DNA from: Pseudomonadota bacterium | Lineage (GTDB): Bacteria > Pseudomonadota > Gammaproteobacteria > Burkholderiales > SG8-39 | Direction: 5' to 3' | Assembly: GCA_021825225.1 (NCBI GenBank) | Contig: JAKAIH010000039.1 | Location: 1 to 10,818, forward strand | DNA: 10,818 bases | Shown here: positions 7,069-10,818 of the stretch, piece by piece | Numbering within the stretch: the stretch's first letter is position 1 | How the letters are laid out: the number at the start of each line of letters is the position of its first letter | Program-made: the position numbers and the translations under genes | Notes under the pieces: generated by a model | Database searches by the model: none | What the model saw: only the letters and a program-made list of their open reading frames with translations | What the model was told of the DNA's origin: nothing

Positions 7069-8472
7069 TTATCTCAGGGACTTGCGCGCGTGCTTTATCG
7101 CGGCGCGCACGCGTTTGGGCGCGGTGCCGCCGACGTGGTTGCGGCTGGCGAGCGATCCCTCGAGAGTCAGCACCTTGAACACGTCGGCACCGACCAGCGG
7201 CGAAAACTGCCGCAACTGCGCGAGGCCGAGCGCGGCGAGATCGCAGCCGCGCTCATCCGCCGCGCGCACCGCGCGCGCCACCGCTTCGTGGGCGTCGCGA
7301 AACGGCAGGCCCTTCTTCACCAGGTAGTCGGCAAGGTCGGTCGCGGTCGAATGACCTTCGGCCGCCGCAGCGCGCATCGTGCCCGCATCGACTTCGATGC
7401 CCGCAACCATGTCGGTGAAAATCGCGAGCGTGTCCAGGACCGTATCGGCGGTGTCGAACAAGGGTTCCTTGTCCTCCTGGTTGTCCTTGTTGTAGGCGAG
7501 CGGCTGCGCTTTCATCAGCATCAGCAGCGCCATCAGGTGGCCGGTCACGCGGCCGCTCTTGCCGCGCGCGAGTTCGGGCACGTCCGGATTCTTCTTCTGC
7601 GGCATGATGGAGGAGCCGGTGCAGAAGCGGTCGGGCAGGCGGATGAAGCCGTAGCGCGGGCTCATCCACAGCACCAATTCTTCCGACAGCCGCGAAATGT
7701 GGGTCATGATGAGCGCGGCCGCGGCGCAGAATTCGACGGCGAAGTCGCGGTCCGATACCGCGTCGAGAGAATTGGCGCAGACGCCGTCGAAACCCAGTTC
7801 CTTCGCCACCATCTCGCGATCGATCGGATATGAGGTGCCCGCGAGCGCGGCCGCGCCCAGCGGCAGGCGATTCACGCGCTTGCGGCAATCGGCGAGCCGT
7901 TCGCGGTCGCGCGCGAACATCTCGAAATAGGCCATCAGGTGGTGGCCGAAGGTCACCGGCTGCGCCACCTGCAGATGGGTGAACCCCGGCATTATCGTGC
8001 CGGCGTGGTGTTCGGCCAGGTCGAGCAGGGCTTTTTGGAGCGCCGCCAGCTGCGCGGCTATCGCGTCGATCGCGTCGCGCAGCCACAGGCGCACATCGGT
8101 GGCGACCTGGTCGTTGCGCGAGCGCGCCGTATGCAGGCGCTTGCCGGCATCGCCCGCGAGGGCGGTCAGGCGCCGCTCGATGTTGAGATGCACGTCCTCG
8201 GCTGCGAGCGACCACTTGAACTTGCCGCTGCGCACTTCGGCGAGGATGCTGCGCATGCCGGATTCGATCGCGGCGAGATCGCGCCTGGAGATCACCGCGC
8301 GGGCGGCGAGCATGCGCGCGTGCGCGAGCGAGCCGCGGATGTCGTGCTCGGCCAGGCGTTTGTCGAAGGAGATCGAAGCGGTATAGCGCTGCACGCGCTC
8401 TGCGACCGGTTCGGCGAATCGCCCCGACCAGGCGGCGCGCGGCGGCGTCTTCTTGGGTGTGTTCTTGCTCAT
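7069..8472 (-). CDS. argH: Argininosuccinate lyase
   Basis: It splits argininosuccinate to arginine and fumarate, the last step of arginine synthesis, in the cytosol; the family is homotetrameric. The 467 aa match the usual length (about 460). It begins with the typical WSGRF (15-19), and has [10 protein letters not shown] (114-123), [10 protein letters not shown] (163-172, catalytic-region H166), and the superfamily signature [12 protein letters not shown] (286-297), which carries the catalytic serine loop. MSKNTPKK at 8472 is chosen over an in-frame ATG at 8520. The family N-terminus needs only about 14 residues before WSGRF, and the longer form would cover most of the intergenic region. 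No strong ribosome site is seen. It is divergent from algZ, the arrangement known from Pseudomonas and many betaproteobacteria, and heads a probable two-gene operon with the kinase. Confidence 0.98.
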   Translation of the reverse strand: MSKNTPKKTPPRAAWSGRFAEPVAERVQRYTASISFDKRLAEHDIRGSLAHARMLAARAVISRRDLAAIESGMRSILAEVRSGKFKWSLAAEDVHLNIERRLTALAGDAGKRLHTARSRNDQVATDVRLWLRDAIDAIAAQLAALQKALLDLAEHHAGTIMPGFTHLQVAQPVTFGHHLMAYFEMFARDRERLADCRKRVNRLPLGAAALAGTSYPIDREMVAKELGFDGVCANSLDAVSDRDFAVEFCAAAALIMTHISRLSEELVLWMSPRYGFIRLPDRFCTGSSIMPQKKNPDVPELARGKSGRVTGHLMALLMLMKAQPLAYNKDNQEDKEPLFDTADTVLDTLAIFTDMVAGIEVDAGTMRAAAAEGHSTATDLADYLVKKGLPFRDAHEAVARAVRAADERGCDLAALGLAQLRQFSPLVGADVFKVLTLEGSLASRNHVGGTAPKRVRAAIKHARKSLR

Positions 8473-8582
8473 TGCACTGAATGCAGTCAGAATCGGAATG
8501 GTCCGGCGCCTCTGCGCCAATTGATATAGATTTTCAACATCTTATCTGTGTCAAGTATAGAGCAAAACGCACCATCCGACTC
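8473..8582. promoter_or_regulatory. argH/algZ divergent promoter region (low confidence elements)
   Basis: The segment 8521-8560 is the only AT-rich stretch here. On the minus strand TTGACA (8554-8549) is a consensus -35, but no good -10 follows at 17 bp; TATATC at 20 bp is the nearest match. On the plus strand TTGATA (8521-8526) and TATAGA (8556-8561) are present, but neither pairs well with a partner. GGCGC (8505-8509) and GCGCC (8514-8518) make a small hairpin in the argH leader. Confidence 0.3.
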
Positions 8583-9561
8583 CCTGCCGGATTTCCGCAA
8601 CCTGGGAGTGGCGGTGCGCATCCTGCTGCTCGGCAATGCCGCGGGCTTCGCCGCCGCGTTGATCCAGGCGCAGGACGCGGCGCAGTTCGCGCCGCAGTTC
8701 GCGCAATCGGCGATGGTGCTGGAGCCGGTGCTGCTGTTGTCGCTGGTGTCCCTGTACGCCTTGTCGAAATGGCTAGCGCGCCTGCGCTACGCCAGGGGCA
8801 TAGCCGTAGTGGTGCTGCTGGTTGCGGGCTGGACCGCGCTGGTGCTCCAACTGGGCGCAGTCCTCGGCGGTGCACCGACGCCGTACACGCTGCTGCGGGC
8901 CGCGCTGCTCGGCGTGCTGCTTGCCGGATGCGTCGCCGCCTATTTCTTCTGGCGCAGGCGCGCGTACTCTCCCGCCCTGGCGGACGCCCGGCTGCAGGCC
9001 CTGCAGGCGCGCATCCGGCCGCATTTCCTGTTCAACAGCATCAACGCGGTGCTGTCGCTCATTCGCAGCGACCCCAAGCGCGCCGAGGAAGCGCTGGAAG
9101 ATCTGGCCGAACTGTTTCGCGCGCTGATGCAGGACAATCGGCGCCTGTCAACACTGGCCGAGGAACTCGCGCTATGCCGCCAATATCTGAGCCTGGAGCA
9201 GCTGCGCCTGGGCGAGCGGCTGCATATCGAATGGGACATCGACGCCATGCCCGAGGACGCGCTGGTGCCGCAGCTGCTGCTGCAGCCGCTGGTTGAAAAC
9301 GCGATCTATCACGGCATCGAGCCGGGCATGGAGGCGGGCACGGTGCGCATAAGCATCGCGCGCGACAAGAACCAGGTGCGGCTGTTGCTCGCCAACCCCT
9401 ATCACCCGGATTACCAGCACCGCGCCGGCAACCGCATGGCGCTCGCCAACATCCGCGAGCGCCTGGCGCTGCATTTCGACGTCGAGGCGAGCCTGGAAAC
9501 CGAGATGCTGGGGGGCAAGTTCGAGATCCGCATCGTGCTGCCCTATCGGAGGGCGACATGA
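8548..9561 (+). CDS. algZ: AlgZ/FimS-type sensor histidine kinase (LytS family, His_kinase domain)
   Basis: This inner-membrane sensor is the likely partner of the response regulator downstream. The 337 aa open with SLPDFRNLGVAVRILL (12-27), the start typical of betaproteobacterial AlgZ proteins. Four hydrophobic segments follow (about 22-40, 56-76, 84-106, 114-135) with almost no extracytoplasmic domain. The LytS-type phosphoacceptor block RPHFLFNSINAVLSLI (157-172) contains H159. The N-box is QPLVENAIYHG (246-256), and the G-box region GNRMALANIRERL (294-306) is degenerate. The start is GTG at 8548; no Shine-Dalgarno is visible, so a start a few codons later cannot be excluded. The stop overlaps the next start as ATGA. 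The family controls type IV pili, twitching and alginate in Pseudomonas; the stimulus here is unknown. Confidence 0.92.
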   Translation: MSSIEQNAPSDSLPDFRNLGVAVRILLLGNAAGFAAALIQAQDAAQFAPQFAQSAMVLEPVLLLSLVSLYALSKWLARLRYARGIAVVVLLVAGWTALVLQLGAVLGGAPTPYTLLRAALLGVLLAGCVAAYFFWRRRAYSPALADARLQALQARIRPHFLFNSINAVLSLIRSDPKRAEEALEDLAELFRALMQDNRRLSTLAEELALCRQYLSLEQLRLGERLHIEWDIDAMPEDALVPQLLLQPLVENAIYHGIEPGMEAGTVRISIARDKNQVRLLLANPYHPDYQHRAGNRMALANIRERLALHFDVEASLETEMLGGKFEIRIVLPYRRAT

Positions 9562-9668
9562 GCAGGGAGCAGGGCCCCGGCGCAAGCCGGGATGCGACCG
9601 CCCGCGATTGGCGCCAGCCGCCGACAGTACATACGCTCGAACCAGCACAATGGAACGGACGCGGCGGC
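9558..9668 (+). repeat. Tandem intergenic repeat, copy 1 (111 bp)
   Basis: Copy 1 runs from ATGAG to just before the next ATGAG. Against copy 2, the first 15 bases match at 14. The block 9590-9625 matches 9700-9735 at 32 of 36, and the last 43 bases align without gaps at 25 of 43. It contains a hairpin CCCGGC-GCAA-GCCGGG (9576-9591) with a GNRA-type tetraloop. Each of the three RTGAG junctions (9558, 9669, 9779) is preceded by a GGA(G/C)G-like segment. Confidence 0.75.
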
Positions 9669-9782
9669 ATGAGTAGGGAGCAGCTTCCGCGCGCCGCGCG
9701 GATGCGACCGGCCGCGATTGCCGCCGGACGCCGACGGTGCGCCGGTTCGAAATGCGACGACGGATCGGAGGCGGTGGAGTGA
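9558..9782 (+). CDS. Small open frame between algZ and algR, built of two 37-codon units; product unrecognised
   Basis: It has 74 codons. The ATG overlaps the algZ stop (ATGA) and has a good GGAGGG ribosome site (9548-9553). Its TGA overlaps the algR GTG start (GTGA). Ribosomes could therefore pass from algZ through it to algR. Both halves begin with MSREQ, but after a 1-nt length difference in the hairpin the two halves are read in different frames relative to the repeat. The peptide halves are thus unlike each other while the DNA stays similar. That argues that the DNA/RNA or the act of translation, rather than the peptide, is conserved. It is Arg/Ala/Gly-rich, with no domain, signal peptide or membrane segment. 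It may be a coupling leader or a chance open frame. Confidence 0.35.
   Translation: MSREQGPGASRDATARDWRQPPTVHTLEPAQWNGRGGMSREQLPRAARMRPAAIAAGRRRCAGSKCDDGSEAVE
9669..9778 (+). repeat. Tandem intergenic repeat, copy 2 (110 bp)
   Basis: Copy 2 directly abuts copy 1 and ends at the algR start codon. Its hairpin TCCGCGC-GCC-GCGCGGA (9686-9702) sits at the same place as that of copy 1. The stem bases differ but the pairing is kept. The GGAGG (9767-9771) near its end is the algR ribosome site, 7 nt before the GTG. It looks like a tandem duplication of a junction unit that includes the algR ribosome site. Confidence 0.75.
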
Positions 9783-10537
9783 GCGGCGCGCTCAGGGTGG
9801 TGCTGGTCGACGACGAGGCGCCCGCACGCTCGCGCCTGAAGGAGTTGATCGCCGATTGCGCGCCGCTCGCGCCGGCGAAGGTCGTCGGGGAAGCGGCCAA
9901 CGGGCGCGAGGCGCTGGAGCTGCTTGCCTCGGTCGCGGCGGACCTGGTGCTGGTGGACATCCGCATGCCGCAGATGAGCGGCATCGAGTTTGCGCGCCAC
10001 GCACTCGCGCTGCCGGCGCCGCCGGCAATCGTCTTCGTCACCGCCTACGACGAGTACGCGATCAAGGCGTTCGAGTTGCGCGCGCTCGATTATCTGCTGA
10101 AGCCGGTGCGCCGCGCGCGGCTGCTGGCGGCGCTGCAACGCGCGCGCAACCTGCACGCCCCGAACGGCGACGCGCTGCGCGGACTGGAGAGCGCGCCGCG
10201 CCGGCACCTGCCCGTGCCCGAGCGCGGGCGCATTACCCTGGTGCCGGTGGTCGACATCATTTATCTCAAGGCGGAGCTGAAGTACGTCACCATTCGCACG
10301 GCGGAGCGCGAGTACCTGCTGGAGGAATCGCTTACTCACCTGGAGCAGGAATTTGCCGAGGCGTTCGTGCGCGTGCACCGCAACTGCCTGGTGGCGAAGT
10401 CGCGCATCCGCGGTTTCGAAAGATCGGAAGTCCAGGACGGAGAGCAGGGCTGGTTGGTGCTGCTCGAAGGTTGCGCGCAGAAACTCCCGGTGAGCCGGCG
10501 CCAGTGGCCCGTAATCAAGGAACTCGCAACAGGTTGA
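9779..10537 (+). CDS. algR: AlgR-type response regulator with a LytTR DNA-binding domain
   Basis: This 252-aa cytosolic transcription factor is the partner of the upstream sensor. The receiver domain (about 5-120) has the acidic pair D11/D12 (VDDEAPAR), phosphoacceptor D60 (LVDIRMPQMSG), T88 (FVTAYDEYAI) and K108 (LLKPV). The LytTR domain (about 145-245) has the typical DIIYLKAELKYVTI (159-172), REYLLEESL, and FVRVHRNCLVAKSRI (196-210). GTG 9779 is chosen because GGAGG lies 7 nt upstream and the receiver begins right after it. An ATG at 9737 in frame would add 14 residues with no ribosome site. Translation is probably coupled to the small upstream frame. The 3' end overlaps the convergent sugar kinase gene by 23 bp. 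Targets are not readable from this window. Confidence 0.95.
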   Translation: MSGALRVVLVDDEAPARSRLKELIADCAPLAPAKVVGEAANGREALELLASVAADLVLVDIRMPQMSGIEFARHALALPAPPAIVFVTAYDEYAIKAFELRALDYLLKPVRRARLLAALQRARNLHAPNGDALRGLESAPRRHLPVPERGRITLVPVVDIIYLKAELKYVTIRTAEREYLLEESLTHLEQEFAEAFVRVHRNCLVAKSRIRGFERSEVQDGEQGWLVLLEGCAQKLPVSRRQWPVIKELATG

Positions 10538-10818
10538 ACACGTCTTCCGGGCGCGGCAATGGGGCGACTGCGCCGAAACCGGTGCTCGCCAGGGCGGCTG
10601 CCGCGTTCGCATAGCGCGCCGCGGCCGCCACCGAATCCCCGGCGGCGAGGCGCGCCAGCGCCGCGCCGCAAAAGCAGTCGCCCGCGCCGGTGGCGTCGAC
10701 CGCCTGCACGCGCAGTCCCGCGATGCGCTCGCGCCTGGCGCCGTCGCTGGCGATCACGCCTTCTGCACCGAGCTTGAGGAACACCGTCTTCGCGCCGAGC
10801 CCGAGAGCCCAGTCAAGG
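10515..10818 (-). CDS. PfkB/ribokinase-family carbohydrate kinase, C-terminal ~100 residues (5' end outside the window)
   Basis: The visible part carries the PfkB family C-terminal signature DATGAGDCFCGA. The catalytic-base aspartate of GAGD lies at 10679-10677 and forms the anion hole with the preceding glycines. Before it is KTVFLKLGAEGV, the usual strand preceding the ATP site. After it comes an Ala-rich helix with NAAAALASTGFGAVAPLP, the usual nucleotide-lid end. The enzyme would phosphorylate a sugar or nucleoside with ATP, and the pattern is closest to ribokinase-like members. The substrate cannot be told, because the sugar-binding N-terminal half is missing. The stop lies inside the 3' end of algR. 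Confidence 0.9.
   Translation of the reverse strand, partial: LDWALGLGAKTVFLKLGAEGVIASDGARRERIAGLRVQAVDATGAGDCFCGAALARLAAGDSVAAAARYANAAAALASTGFGAVAPLPRPEDVFNLLRVP

Noticed and set aside
5022..7178. 718-codon open frame on the plus strand, the longest in the window
   Set aside because: It overlaps aroG in another frame and is antisense to the kinase, both of which have complete catalytic motifs. Its product is Arg-rich and featureless.
9558..9782. CRISPR array, attachment site or insertion-sequence remnant in the algZ-algR gap
   Set aside because: There are only two diverged units with no spacers, no terminal inverted repeats and no transposase or integrase sequence.
9059..10612. 517-codon open frame on the minus strand across algZ, the repeats and algR
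   Set aside because: It is antisense to two clear genes, and its similarity between the two repeat copies merely reflects the DNA duplication.

Overview
The window is a dense, GC-rich stretch of bacterial chromosome, most likely from a betaproteobacterium (Burkholderiales, Rhodocyclales or Nitrosomonadales-like). The evidence is the argH / algZ-algR arrangement, an E. coli-type class I DAHP synthase, an acetate-branch aceA-aceB pair, and long antisense open frames typical of high GC. There are ten gene calls (two cut by the window edges). I saw no rRNA, tRNA, CRISPR array, insertion sequence or phage gene.

Region 1 (1-3861) is a glyoxylate-shunt module. Isocitrate lyase (aceA) and malate synthase A (aceB, 5' part only) are read leftward. 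A divergent XRE/ScfR-RamB-type regulator is read rightward. The 147-bp gap between aceA and the regulator holds two back-to-back sigma70-like promoters interlaced with a TGTGAAAT...ATTTCACA inverted repeat and a third half-site. The regulator therefore probably controls both aceBA and itself in response to an acetate/short-chain acyl signal. The aceA leader also contains an anti-Shine-Dalgarno-like segment that could pair with the aceA ribosome binding site.

Region 2 (3972-5787) holds a small DUF2127-type membrane protein and then a complete class I DAHP synthase (aroG), the entry step of aromatic amino acid synthesis.

Region 3 (5784-8472, leftward) is argininosuccinate lyase (argH) followed, 7 bp later, by a Ser/Thr protein kinase carrying a C-terminal cyclic-nucleotide-binding domain. 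The kinase ends in a CTAA stop-codon overlap with the convergent aroG.

Region 4 (8548-10537, rightward) is an AlgZ/AlgR (LytS/LytTR-type) two-component system divergent from argH. The unusual part lies between the sensor and the regulator. In place of a direct algZ-algR junction there are two diverged tandem copies of a 110/111-bp unit. Together they form a 74-codon open frame coupled by 4-base overlaps to both algZ (ATGA) and algR (GTGA). Each copy has a hairpin at the same place, with different but still complementary stem bases. This is the most novel-looking element here. The window ends in the 3' part of a PfkB/ribokinase-family sugar kinase whose end overlaps that of algR by 23 bp.
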